Assembly: GCA_964244885.1 (NCBI GenBank)
Contig: CAXTKD010000006.1
Span: forward strand, 101,424-165,423
DNA length: 64,000 nucleotides
Source of the DNA: CAXTKD01 sp964244885
GTDB taxonomy: Bacteria; Pseudomonadota; Alphaproteobacteria; Sphingomonadales; Sphingomonadaceae
Direction: 5' to 3'
Below, in pieces: positions 52,235 to 62,384 of this stretch. Both the position numbers and the translations under genes were made by a program. Each line of letters opens with the position of its first letter. The first letter of the stretch is position 1. The notes under the pieces were generated by a model. The model was not told where the DNA came from, made no database searches, and saw only the letters and a program-made list of their open reading frames with translations.

Positions 52235-54103
52235 ATGTATCTTTCGGCTGATGCCGTGCTTAGGGCGATAAACGCCCTTCGAGCCGAGGTTCACCCCTTC
52301 GTCGGCATCACGTTCGTTGCATGTAAGCGCTATGGCCTAAGCGTCGGGTCGATGGATGATGTAAGCATTGATACGCTTACGCGTGCTCATTTGAAGGAGC
52401 ATCATCGGATTGATCGTCGAAGCTCGTATTATTTTCAGCCGTTCCGGAGCGCGTACTGGTGGGTAACGGAAAAATATCCGTCGAGCGGTCTTCAAAAGAC
52501 TAACACTCAGACGTTCGCGTCTGCGTTCGTACACACGCGCGCAAAAGGTGAGTGGGGCTTTAGCTTCAAATATATCAATCAAATAGAGAATGTTCTTCAT
52601 CAACAGAACTTCACCTCGGATATTCCCGCAGACGCACTAGCTGTGTGGCTATTCAAGGACGTAGATGTTGGAGAAATCTCAAGTTACGACGACCTAGTTC
52701 GCCTATTCTTCAGAGAGTATAATATTACCAGCGAGGAGCAGTCTCGGCTGTTCTCTGGTCGTGTGATGGACGAGGAACTGCCTAATAGGGCGGTTTTCAT
52801 GTCTGAGCCTCTTAAGATGACGGCCATCGCTCACGCGCTGCCGGAGCCTCCCGATGCGGATGTCGAGGGGGGCAGGACAATAGCTTCACTGCGTCTTACA
52901 AATGCGGGGCCGGCCCGCGAGATGAATTTGGAGTTTGGGCAGCGCTTGACTGTCGTCACCGGCGATAACGGCTTAGGGAAATCATTCTTGCTCGACTTCG
53001 CCTGGTGGGCTGCGACCGGCCTATGGGCGGAAAGGGAGGCGTTTCCTCAGCCGGATGGATCAAAAGCCATTCCGCAGGTCGAATATACGCTTAGCGGTAG
53101 TTCCGGACGTTTATCTAACTTTACAGCGAGTTTCGATCAGAAACACTTTGCATGGACTCGTTCGCGCGGCGCAATGACAGTTGAGGCTCTCGCCGTTTTT
53201 TCGCGTGCAGATGGCTCTTTTGCCATCGCAGACCCGGTGCGCAGCAAATTTAACCAAAGTGCGCTTACTAGTGGGAGTCTGACTGCTTATGAGGTTTGGA
53301 ATGGTCGTCCCGGGCTCATTCAAGGCCTAATCCTTGATTGGACGCGTTGGCAGAGCGCGACCGATAAAAAGACCTTTGACCAGTTTGCTTCGGTTCTAAA
53401 GCGACTTTCGCCTGAAGACCTTGGAGTGCTCACGCCCGGACCTACGGTCCGTCTTCCACGCGACCCACGCGACATCCCTACGATTCAACATAGGTATGGC
53501 ACAGTTCCTGTCACCCATGCGTCGGCGGGAGTTCAGAGAGTTCTGCTATTAGCATATCTTATAATTTGGTCCTGGCAGGAGCATGAACTGGCCGCTGAGC
53601 GCTTGGATCGTGCACCACTTCATCGAATGATGGTGGTCGTTGACGAACTAGAGGCTCATCTTCATCCAAAGTGGCAGCGTATCGTGCTGCCGGCGCTGAT
53701 GAGTGTCGGCGATCTTTTAAGTAGCGATCTCGCGCTTCAAATGATCGCAGCGACACATTCGCCAATGATTCTTGCATCGCTGGAGGCGACATTCGACCCG
53801 TCAATAGACGTGTTGTACCACCTGTTCGGCTCTGGACGGACCGTGAAGCTGGAGGAGACTCCGTTCGTCAAATATGGCGACGCATCGGGCTGGCTAACCT
53901 CGCCGCTTTTTGGGATGAGGCATGCTCGGTCGCGAGAAGCGGAATTGGCGATCGAGGACGCGAAGCGACTACAGTTGTCCGAAGAGTCAACTGCTACAGA
54001 TGTTGCTGCGGTTTCGGAGCGGCTGAGACTTTATCTCGCGGCAGATGACAAGTTTTGGCCGCGTTGGCTATATTTCGCTGAAGAACATGGGGTCACAATA
54101 TGA
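52235..54103 (+). CDS. SMC/ABC-like ATPase with novel N-terminal domain (PtuA-like)
   Basis: A 622-aa ATPase. Residues 1-200 match no family that I recognise (aromatic-rich RRSSYYFQPFRSAYWWVTEKY). The ATPase has Walker A GDNGLGKS (243-250), an ABC-signature-like HASAGVQR (428-435), Walker B VVVDELEAHLHP (467-478) and an H-loop ATHSP (His508). That is the OLD/PtuA/SMC-type layout of defence ATPases. Its stop overlaps the HNH gene by 4 nt (ATGA), so the two are translationally coupled, as in Septu PtuA-PtuB. Confidence 0.8.
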   Translation: MYLSADAVLRAINALRAEVHPFVGITFVACKRYGLSVGSMDDVSIDTLTRAHLKEHHRIDRRSSYYFQPFRSAYWWVTEKYPSSGLQKTNTQTFASAFVHTRAKGEWGFSFKYINQIENVLHQQNFTSDIPADALAVWLFKDVDVGEISSYDDLVRLFFREYNITSEEQSRLFSGRVMDEELPNRAVFMSEPLKMTAIAHALPEPPDADVEGGRTIASLRLTNAGPAREMNLEFGQRLTVVTGDNGLGKSFLLDFAWWAATGLWAEREAFPQPDGSKAIPQVEYTLSGSSGRLSNFTASFDQKHFAWTRSRGAMTVEALAVFSRADGSFAIADPVRSKFNQSALTSGSLTAYEVWNGRPGLIQGLILDWTRWQSATDKKTFDQFASVLKRLSPEDLGVLTPGPTVRLPRDPRDIPTIQHRYGTVPVTHASAGVQRVLLLAYLIIWSWQEHELAAERLDRAPLHRMMVVVDELEAHLHPKWQRIVLPALMSVGDLLSSDLALQMIAATHSPMILASLEATFDPSIDVLYHLFGSGRTVKLEETPFVKYGDASGWLTSPLFGMRHARSREAELAIEDAKRLQLSEESTATDVAAVSERLRLYLAADDKFWPRWLYFAEEHGVTI

Positions 54104-54711
54104 TTCGGGTCGCTGCGGCGCCTGAATACCCAAATTTTGACGTCGATGTACGGGCGCCCGGTGCCACGTTCCTAAGCACTTGCCCCGCGCCTACATCAGA
54201 GCAGTTCAAAAAGAAGAATTTCTGGAATAGAGCGGCGAAAGAACTCCACGCGGCTTATTCGGGCATCTGCGCCTACACGGCGATGTATCTACCAGAACAA
54301 TGGTCAGTCGATCATTTTCTGCCGAAATGCAGCCATCCCAATTTGGCTTATGAGTGGAATAATTTCCGCTTGGCAAGCGGTCGCATAAACAGCTCAAAAG
54401 GGAATCAAGTCGATATAATTGACCCATTTCATGTGGAAAATGATTGGTTTTACATAGATATTCCGGCCTGTTTGCTGAGGCCAAACCCTGCTTTAGACAA
54501 GCCTCTTAAAAACCGGATCAATGGGACCATTAATTCCCTCCGACTGAATCAAGATGACAATTACGTCCAGGAGCGATGTAATATTCTAATCGAGTACGCT
54601 CGCGATGACATATCGATGAATTTTCTTTGGCGGCGCTATCCGTTCCTTGCCAAAGAAGTTGATCGGCAAGGGCTTGATCAAACTGCGTTGAGAGCAGTTT
54701 TCAAAATATAA
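54100..54711 (+). CDS. HNH endonuclease (PtuB-like)
   Basis: A 203-aa protein with an HNH core: Cys57 in ICAYT, Asp71-His72 in SVDHFLPKCSHP, Asn87/88 in EWNNFRL, and Asn97/Lys100/Asn102 in RINSSKGN. The first zinc Cys pair usual in related nucleases (CAYC) appears as CAYT, so a zinc knuckle may be altered. It should nick or cut DNA (or tRNA) when the ATPase detects infection. Last gene of the operon; a REP copy follows 20 bp after it. Confidence 0.78.
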   Translation: MIRVAAAPEYPNFDVDVRAPGATFLSTCPAPTSEQFKKKNFWNRAAKELHAAYSGICAYTAMYLPEQWSVDHFLPKCSHPNLAYEWNNFRLASGRINSSKGNQVDIIDPFHVENDWFYIDIPACLLRPNPALDKPLKNRINGTINSLRLNQDDNYVQERCNILIEYARDDISMNFLWRRYPFLAKEVDRQGLDQTALRAVFKI

Positions 54712-54730
54712 ACTGTCGCTGCCGCCATAA

Positions 54731-54790
54731 GGCGCGGGCAAGCCGCGCCGTCGGTCGGGTCAAGGCGCTGACGCGCCTCGCGCGCCGGCC
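54731..54790 (+). repeat. REP-like palindromic repeat, copy 3 (direct)
   Basis: GGCGCGGGC-AA-GCCGCGCC stem followed by GTCGGTCGGGTCAAGGCGCTG and GCGCCTCGCGCGCCGGCC. It lies just after the rpoD stop, at the same relative place as copy 1 has to the rpoD fragment, so rpoD 3' end plus repeat are duplicated together. Confidence 0.75.
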
Positions 54791-54812
54791 AGCATTTGGC
54801 GGCCGCCTTTGC

Positions 54813-56861
<2,049 letters not shown>

Positions 56862-58780
56862 CGTCTCGCATGTCCTTCATCGGACGGCCCCGCATCGTCG
56901 GATCGGGTCCGGCCTCGGCCGCTTGTTCGGCCAGCCTGTCGTACAGCCCACGGCGCTCACCATCGAGCGCGCGCAGCTGCGCCATGATTTCGACGCCCCG
57001 CTCGCGCGCCTCGTCGGTTTCGACGTCTCCGCCGAACACGTCTCGCAGCTCGCGCCGTTGGCGGAGCCGTTCGCCGTAATTCTCGTGAAGCGCGGCCAGC
57101 GCCTCGATCTTCACCACCAGCATGGTGCGGGCGCGCTCGGGGTCGCTGCCCGGGCGGGTGAAGGAATAATCGAGCTGGTTGCCGTCGCGCGCTTCGTCCG
57201 CGGCCCCATTGAGGCCGTCCGCTGCCAATGTGTGACGCAAAGCCTCACTGTCAAGGTGCGGGTTCCACGCCACGGCGTCGAGGATGGCGTTGCGAAGGCG
57301 CATGAGCTTGGCGGTCGGGAGCGGCAGCGCCGAGATCGCATCGGTATGATCGGCCGCGACATCGGGGTGATTGAGGAGCCCGACGATGACCGCCTGGACC
57401 TCGTTCTTGACCGGGGTCGGCCGGCGCATCGGCTGCGAGCGGACCGGCGCAGCGGCGCCTGCCTCGCCGCGGGGCTTCCAGCCGAACTCGTTCCAGAAGC
57501 GCTCGCGGAAGACGCGGTCGTACTGGGCGCGGATGTCGGGATTGGCGATCTCGGCGGACTGGGCGAGCAGCGCTTCCTTGATCGCGGCGCGGCGCTCAGG
57601 CGTCGAGGCGTCGCCGGCGGCGACGGTGGCGTTCCACAGGAAAACGTCGAGCGGCTCGGCGGCGTCGGCCAGCGCCAGGAAGGCGTCGCGGCCTTCGGCG
57701 CGGACGAGATCGTCGGGATCCTGTCCCGGGGGCAGGCGGAGGATCGACAGCGAAACGCCGGGCTGGAGGAGCGGCAAGGCGCGGCGCGCGGCGCGGAGCG
57801 CGGCGTTCTGGCCGGCGCCGTCGCCGTCGAAGCAGAGGATCGGCTCGGGGACGACGCGCCACAGGAGCTGGATCTGCGTCTCGGTGAGCGCGGTGCCGTT
57901 CGGCGCGACAGCCTCGGCGATGCCAGCCTGGGCGAGGCCGATGACGTCCATGTAGCCTTCGACGACGAACAGCCGGCCCGACTTGCGCGCGAGCGGCCCC
58001 GCCTTGTCGAGATTGTAGAGCAGGCGGCCCTTGTCGAAGAGGATGGTCTCGGGCGAGTTCAAATACTTCGGCTGGCCCTCGCCGAGGACGCGGCCGCCGA
58101 AGCCGACGACCCGGCCGCGCGGGTCGCGGATCGGGAACATCAGGCGGTTGCGGAAGCGGTCGTAGCTGTCGTCGCGCTCCTCGGCATGGCCGATGAGGCC
58201 GGTCTCGGTGAGCTTGCCCTCGCCGACGTCCTTCATCGCGGACTTGAGCTTGTTGCCCTCGGGCGCGTAGCCAAGGCCGAACGCCTTGACGGTCTCCGCC
58301 GAGAGGCCGCGCTGCTCGATGTAGCGGCGGGCGTTGGCGCCCGAGAGGCCGTTCAGCTGGTCGGTAAACCAACCCGCGGCGCGCGCCATGATGTCGTGGA
58401 GACCCGCCTGCTGCTCCTGCCGGGCCCGGGCTTCGGGGGTCTCCTCGGGAACCTGGATTCCCGCCTCGGCGGCGAGCTGGCGGACGGCGTCGGGGAAGCG
58501 GAGCCCCTCCTGCTCGACGACGAAGCGAATGACGTCGCCGTGCGCGCCACAGCCGAAGCAGTGATAGAAAGCCTTCTCGTCGTTGACGTAGAAGCTCGGC
58601 GTCTTTTCGTTGTGGAAGGGGCAGCAGCCCTTCCACTCGCGGCCGGCCTTGGTCAGCTTCACCTTGCGCGAGACGACAGGCACGAGCGGAACGCGCGCGC
58701 GGATCTCGTCAAGAAATGAAGGTGGGAACGCCACGCGCCCTCTGCTTTCGGGGTCGGCGTCCGAATCGGCGCCGCGCGCG

Positions 58781-58786
58781 ATTATA
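58781..58786 (-). promoter_or_regulatory. Possible -10 of the dnaG promoter
   Basis: On the minus strand TATAAT lies about 46 nt upstream of the dnaG start, within TAGATATATAATCG. No -35 stands at normal spacing (TTGGCT is at 14 bp), so this is tentative. Confidence 0.3.
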
Positions 58787-58873
58787 TATCTACACCTTCA
58801 AGCCAAGGCGAGCAAAGGCCCGCTTTCTTTCGCGCTCTCATCTGGCATGTTAGTCACGTTGACGGGGGTGCGC

Positions 58874-59146
58874 ATGGCATTCGAGCTACCAAGAAGGTTA
58901 AAGCCTGCAGGCGACTTCGTCGTACAGGTCATTGTCGGCATGGCAATGTTCCTCGTGCTGTTTCTGGCAGCGGTCTTTATAGCTTTGGTCGTCAAGCAAG
59001 CTGAGCAAGCCGGCCTTGTGCCGGCACCGATGGTGACATGGGCGCACTACGCTGAGCAGGTAATTTTCGCCGTGGACCTTTTTTGCTTCGGCTTGTTTTT
59101 ACTAAGCGAAGTGTTCAAATTCGTTCGAGCGTTATGGAGTGAATAA
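58874..59146 (+). CDS. Small membrane protein, two spans, 90 aa
   Basis: MAFELPRRLKPAGDF then a first hydrophobic helix (VVQVIVGMAMFLVLFLAAVFIALVV) and a second (EQVIFAVDLFCFGLFLLSEVF). Lower GC than the surrounding core genes. It shares an operon with the next small gene (3-bp gap). No function known. Confidence 0.6.
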   Translation: MAFELPRRLKPAGDFVVQVIVGMAMFLVLFLAAVFIALVVKQAEQAGLVPAPMVTWAHYAEQVIFAVDLFCFGLFLLSEVFKFVRALWSE

Positions 59147-59149
59147 GCG

Positions 59150-59344
59150 ATGGCAACGAACAAGCGCGCTTCGCGAGGCGAAAATGGAAAATTCGTGGTC
59201 AACGGGACCTATCTTCGCCAGCAGGCTAGCGAGGCGGTTCGGACATTTATAGCTCCATTTTCGGGCGTTTATGGAGCCGCTACGGGCGTGGGCAGAGCGG
59301 AATCACCCGTGAACACAGAAGGCAAGAAGGAACGTGCCGCGTAG
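59150..59344 (+). CDS. Small hypothetical protein, 64 aa
   Basis: MATNKRASRGENGKFVVNGTYLRQQASEAVRTFIAPFSGVYGAATG... has a basic N-terminus and an Ala/Gly C-terminal half; no domain is seen. It follows the membrane protein gene by 3 bp and shares its lower GC, so the pair was probably acquired together. Confidence 0.5.
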   Translation: MATNKRASRGENGKFVVNGTYLRQQASEAVRTFIAPFSGVYGAATGVGRAESPVNTEGKKERAA

Positions 59345-59376
59345 TTTGCCGGCACGCGTCCAAGATCAAGCGCAAC

Positions 59377-59832
59377 TCAAGGAACCAGCGCCGCCTTCAC
59401 CATCGCGCTCGCGCGGCTCATGTCGATCTGGCCGGCGAAGCGCTCCTTCACCGCGGCCATGACGCGGCCCATGTCCTTGGGGCTGGTGACGCCCAATTCC
59501 TCAACCAGCTGGCGGACGGCGTCCTGCGCTTCGGCGGGGCTCATCTGCTGCGGCATGAACTCCTCGATCACGCCAAGCTCGGCGCGCTCGATGTCGGCGA
59601 GCTCGGGGCGGTTGCCGCTGACGTAGAGCTCGATCGATTCGCGGCGCTGCTTGGCCATTTTGCTGAGAACGTCGGCGATCATCGCGTCGTCGTTGGCGGG
59701 TGCGGCGGCGGTGCGAAGCTCGATGTCCTTGTTCTTGATCGTCGCCTGGATCATGCGGAGCGCGCCGGTGCGCTTCTCGTCGCGCGCCTTCATGGAGGCG
59801 ATCGTCGCGGCCTTGATGTCGTCGCGGATCAT
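59377..59832 (-). CDS. GatB/YqeY domain protein
   Basis: A 151-aa protein of the YqeY family: MIRDDIKAATIASMKARDEKRTGALRMIQATIKNKDIE, AKQRRESIELYVSGNRPELADIERAELGVIEEFMPQQM and the C-terminal GRVMAAVKERFAGQIDMSRASAMVKAAL. It matches the tail domain of GatB that binds tRNA; the free-standing form has no proven role. Divergent from carA, 135 bp away. Confidence 0.92.
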   Translation of the reverse strand: MIRDDIKAATIASMKARDEKRTGALRMIQATIKNKDIELRTAAAPANDDAMIADVLSKMAKQRRESIELYVSGNRPELADIERAELGVIEEFMPQQMSPAEAQDAVRQLVEELGVTSPKDMGRVMAAVKERFAGQIDMSRASAMVKAALVP

Positions 59833-59967
59833 GCTTTGCGTCCAATTCCTGTGGGTAAGTCAGCCTAGCGGCTCGGCGCGCCGAAATATAGGTTTGACCG
59901 GGGGCTGCTCGGCCCTTAGGCAGTCGCCCGTTTACCCGCTCGACAGTCGACAGAAAGGACGCCCCAC

Positions 59968-61113
59968 GTGCCTGCACCACTCGGCGCGACCGGCGTTCTG
60001 GCGCTTTCCGACGGCACCCTGATCTGGGGCCGGGGGCTGGGCGCGGAAGGGCATGCGGTCGGCGAGGTCTGCTTCAACACCGCGATGACCGGATACCAGG
60101 AGGTGATGACCGATCCCTCCTACGCCGGGCAGATCGTCACTTTCACCTTCCCGCATATCGGCAATGTCGGCGCCAATGCCGAGGATGTCGAGGCGACGAA
60201 CCCCTATGCGCTCGGCTGTGTGATCCGCGAGGATGTCACCGCGCCGTCGAGCTTTCGCGCCGAACGCGGGTTCGATGCGTGGTTGAAGAGCTATGGCCGG
60301 ATCGGGCTTTCGGGAGTCGACACGCGCGCGCTGACGCGGCGCATCCGAATCTCGGGCGCGCCGAACGCGGTGATCGCTCACAATGGCGCGGGCGAGTTCG
60401 ACACCGACGCGCTGATCGCCGAGGCGGCGGCGTGGCCGGGGCTGGAGGGGATGGACCTCGCGAAGGAAGTGTCCTCGACCCAGAGCTACAAATGGGCCGA
60501 CGGGCTGTGGACGCTGGGGCAGGGCTACGCGACCAACGCCGAGCAGCCGCAAGGCCCGCACGTCGTGGCGATCGACTACGGCATCAAGCGCAACATCCTG
60601 CGCAACCTCGTCGACGCCGGCGCTCGGGTGACGGTGGTGCCGGCGACCGCGACCTTCGACGAGGTGATGGCGCACAAGCCCGACGGCATCTTCCTGTCGA
60701 ACGGCCCCGGCGATCCCGCCGCGACCGGGCGCTACGCGGTGCCGGTGATCCAGCAACTGCTGGCGATCTCCAAGCCGATCTTCGGCATCTGCCTGGGGCA
60801 CCAATTGCTCGGGCTCGCGGTCGGTGCGCAGACGAGCAAGATGCACCAGGGGCATCGCGGCGCGAACCACCCGGTCAAGCGGCTGGGCGACGGGCGCGTC
60901 GAGATCACCAGCATGAATCACGGCTTCGCGGTCGAGACGGACACGCTGCCGGCGAACGCGGTGCCGACGCATGTGTCGCTGTTTGATGGGAGTCTCGCGG
61001 GGCTGCGGCTGACCGACAAGCCGGCGTTCAGCGTCCAGTATCACCCCGAGGCAAGCCCAGGGCCGGAGGATAGTCATTACCTGTTCGAGCAGTTCGTGAG
61101 CCAGTTGCGGTGA
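59968..61113 (+). CDS. carA: Carbamoyl-phosphate synthase small subunit
   Basis: A 381-aa glutamine amidotransferase subunit: N-terminal domain with LSDGTLIWGRGLG, GEVCFNTAMTGYQEVMTDPSYAGQ, and class I GATase with the Cys nucleophile in FGICLGHQLL and the His/Glu of YHPEASPGPEDS. It delivers ammonia to CarB for arginine and pyrimidine synthesis. GTG start at 59968, AAAGGA upstream. The carB gene is displaced about 1.27 kb downstream by an inserted cassette. Confidence 0.95.
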   Translation: MPAPLGATGVLALSDGTLIWGRGLGAEGHAVGEVCFNTAMTGYQEVMTDPSYAGQIVTFTFPHIGNVGANAEDVEATNPYALGCVIREDVTAPSSFRAERGFDAWLKSYGRIGLSGVDTRALTRRIRISGAPNAVIAHNGAGEFDTDALIAEAAAWPGLEGMDLAKEVSSTQSYKWADGLWTLGQGYATNAEQPQGPHVVAIDYGIKRNILRNLVDAGARVTVVPATATFDEVMAHKPDGIFLSNGPGDPAATGRYAVPVIQQLLAISKPIFGICLGHQLLGLAVGAQTSKMHQGHRGANHPVKRLGDGRVEITSMNHGFAVETDTLPANAVPTHVSLFDGSLAGLRLTDKPAFSVQYHPEASPGPEDSHYLFEQFVSQLR

Positions 61114-61616
61114 TTGGTATCATCCTTTTTGCCTGGGCGCTGGCCGGTGGCGCGCCGGCAGTTACGCTCGCGAGACAGGATCGAGAGGACACGATTTATA
61201 CATTGAGTGGTGATCGCCAGAAGCTAGAAACTTTCCGTGCGAATATTGGCGCGAAGTGGACCGGCGGAACTGCCGTAGATGCAGATGCCTCCGACGGGAC
61301 GATGACCTATTGGGCTTATTCCAAACGCACCGCGGCGGAATCTCGGGCGTTTATGATGCCGGCGATGCTCGGCGGGCTGCAGTTGAAGATCGACGAATAC
61401 TCGGAAAGGATGTGGTTTCCAGTCCAGCGCGGCAAGCTCGATCGGGTCGCCGTTGAGTGCGGCATAGACGCCGATCCATTTTTCATAACACCGACCAGCT
61501 CGGTCGAAATTACAGATTTGAACACGATAGAGGCGAAGACGCGAAAATGTCTGTCTGATGGCGCGCGACGAAACGTCAAGATGCCCCAGTCCAGCGCTGA
61601 AACAGGCCGACGATAG
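61110..61616 (+). CDS. Secreted hypothetical protein, 168 aa
   Basis: Signal peptide (MIGIILFAWALAGGAPAVTLA) followed by a protein with TYWAYSKRTAAESRAFMMPAMLGG and a Cys-containing C-terminal part; no family recognised. GTG start overlaps the carA stop (GTGA). GC is lower than carA. It lies between carA and the carB remnant and may be an accessory insertion. Confidence 0.55.
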   Translation: MIGIILFAWALAGGAPAVTLARQDREDTIYTLSGDRQKLETFRANIGAKWTGGTAVDADASDGTMTYWAYSKRTAAESRAFMMPAMLGGLQLKIDEYSERMWFPVQRGKLDRVAVECGIDADPFFITPTSSVEITDLNTIEAKTRKCLSDGARRNVKMPQSSAETGRR

Positions 61617-61621
61617 CATAT

Positions 61622-61672
61622 ATGCCCAAACGCACCGACATCTCCTCCATCCTGGTAAACTCCAACCCGGCG
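61622..61672 (+). pseudogene. Deleted remnant of the carB 5' end
   Basis: The first 26 bases equal the start of carB (from 62384) through TCTCCTC, then ATCCTG jumps to GTAAACTCCAACCCGGCG, matching carB at 62522-62539 with one mismatch. The junction falls on a repeated ATCCTG (62411-62416 and 62516-62521), so 105 bp (35 codons) were lost in frame by recombination between short repeats. It marks where carB used to begin. Confidence 0.85.
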
Positions 61673-61676
61673 TCGG

Positions 61677-62090
61677 TCAGGCTGTCCAAGGGTCTATCAA
61701 CTCAAGTCCCAGTCCGGCGAAGTGCTTTACGTTACGCGTCGCGAGCTTCATTCTGCGCGCGAGTGCGATCGCGGCGATCTGGGTGTCTGCAGTTCCCGGG
61801 TTTCGCCCGGCGCGTTCCTGTCGGGCCAGAACAACCGCATAGTGCCGGGCTGCTTCAAGATCGAATGGCACGATCCGTTCTGCGTGGGCCGAGATCAGCG
61901 CCTCGTAACCTTCAAGAAACGCCTGCTTGCGGCGGCCGTCAGGCAGCAGCTGAACGCCTGACAGCAATTCGCCGACTACGATTGTCGCCAGCCAAAGCCG
62001 GTTCGCATTCGCCTTTTCCCATTCGCGGACGCGCTTGTCCGGCTCGGAGCGCATCAGTTCGCTCCAGACATTGGTATCGACCAGGATCAT
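61677..62090 (-). CDS. FitB/VapC-family PIN-domain toxin
   Basis: A 137-aa PIN ribonuclease: Asp5 (ILVDTNVWSEL), Glu41 (VVGELLSGV), Asp102 (GTADTQIAAIA) provide the metal site, with the C-terminal LATRNVKHFAGLGLELIDPW. FitB/VapC toxins cleave RNA such as initiator tRNA. It overlaps the antitoxin stop by 4 nt. Its end abuts the carB remnant. Confidence 0.92.
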   Translation of the reverse strand: MILVDTNVWSELMRSEPDKRVREWEKANANRLWLATIVVGELLSGVQLLPDGRRKQAFLEGYEALISAHAERIVPFDLEAARHYAVVLARQERAGRNPGTADTQIAAIALARRMKLATRNVKHFAGLGLELIDPWTA

Positions 62091-62326
62091 CCGACGTCGG
62101 GGATTCGAGCGCGGCTGCGTGGCGGGATCGGCAGATCGATGCCGGGGCGGCTCATGTCGTAAAGCATTTCGCCGATCGACTTGCGCGGCTCGGCCGGCTC
62201 GGGCCGGACGAGTGCGACGAGAGCTCGGCGCGCCTCGTCCTCCAGCGAGCGGCCGTTGCGGGCCGCGCGTTCGCGCAATCCCTGCTTCACGTCATCGGGC
62301 AAGTTCCGGATGGTCACGCTCGCCAA
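62087..62326 (-). CDS. FitA-like ribbon-helix-helix antitoxin
   Basis: A 79-aa antitoxin beginning ASVTIRNLPDDVKQGLRERAARNGRSLEDEARRAL, typical of FitA-type ribbon-helix-helix, followed by a toxin-binding tail (IGEMLYDMSRPGIDLPIP). The start is a TTG at 62326: it has GGGAG upstream and gives the family N-terminus; the longer ATG at 62353 would run through the operator. It represses the pair with the toxin. Confidence 0.87.
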   Translation of the reverse strand: MASVTIRNLPDDVKQGLRERAARNGRSLEDEARRALVALVRPEPAEPRKSIGEMLYDMSRPGIDLPIPPRSRARIPDVG

Positions 62327-62339
62327 ATTGATGCTCCCG

Positions 62340-62356
62340 TGATTGCAATGCAATCA
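62340..62356. promoter_or_regulatory. FitAB operator palindrome
   Basis: TGATTGCA-A-TGCAATCA is a perfect 8+8-bp palindrome immediately upstream of the antitoxin ribosome site. Size and position fit FitA binding, which in Neisseria involves inverted TGCTATCA-type repeats. Confidence 0.7.
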
Positions 62357-62384
62357 ATGTATGCAATGAAGACAAATTAGACAA
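62356..62384 (-). promoter_or_regulatory. Promoter of the FitAB pair
   Basis: On the minus strand TTGTCT (62379-62384) and TACATT (62356-62361) are exactly 17 bp apart. The -35 overlaps the carB start codon and the -10 touches the operator, so antitoxin binding would block this promoter. Confidence 0.5.
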
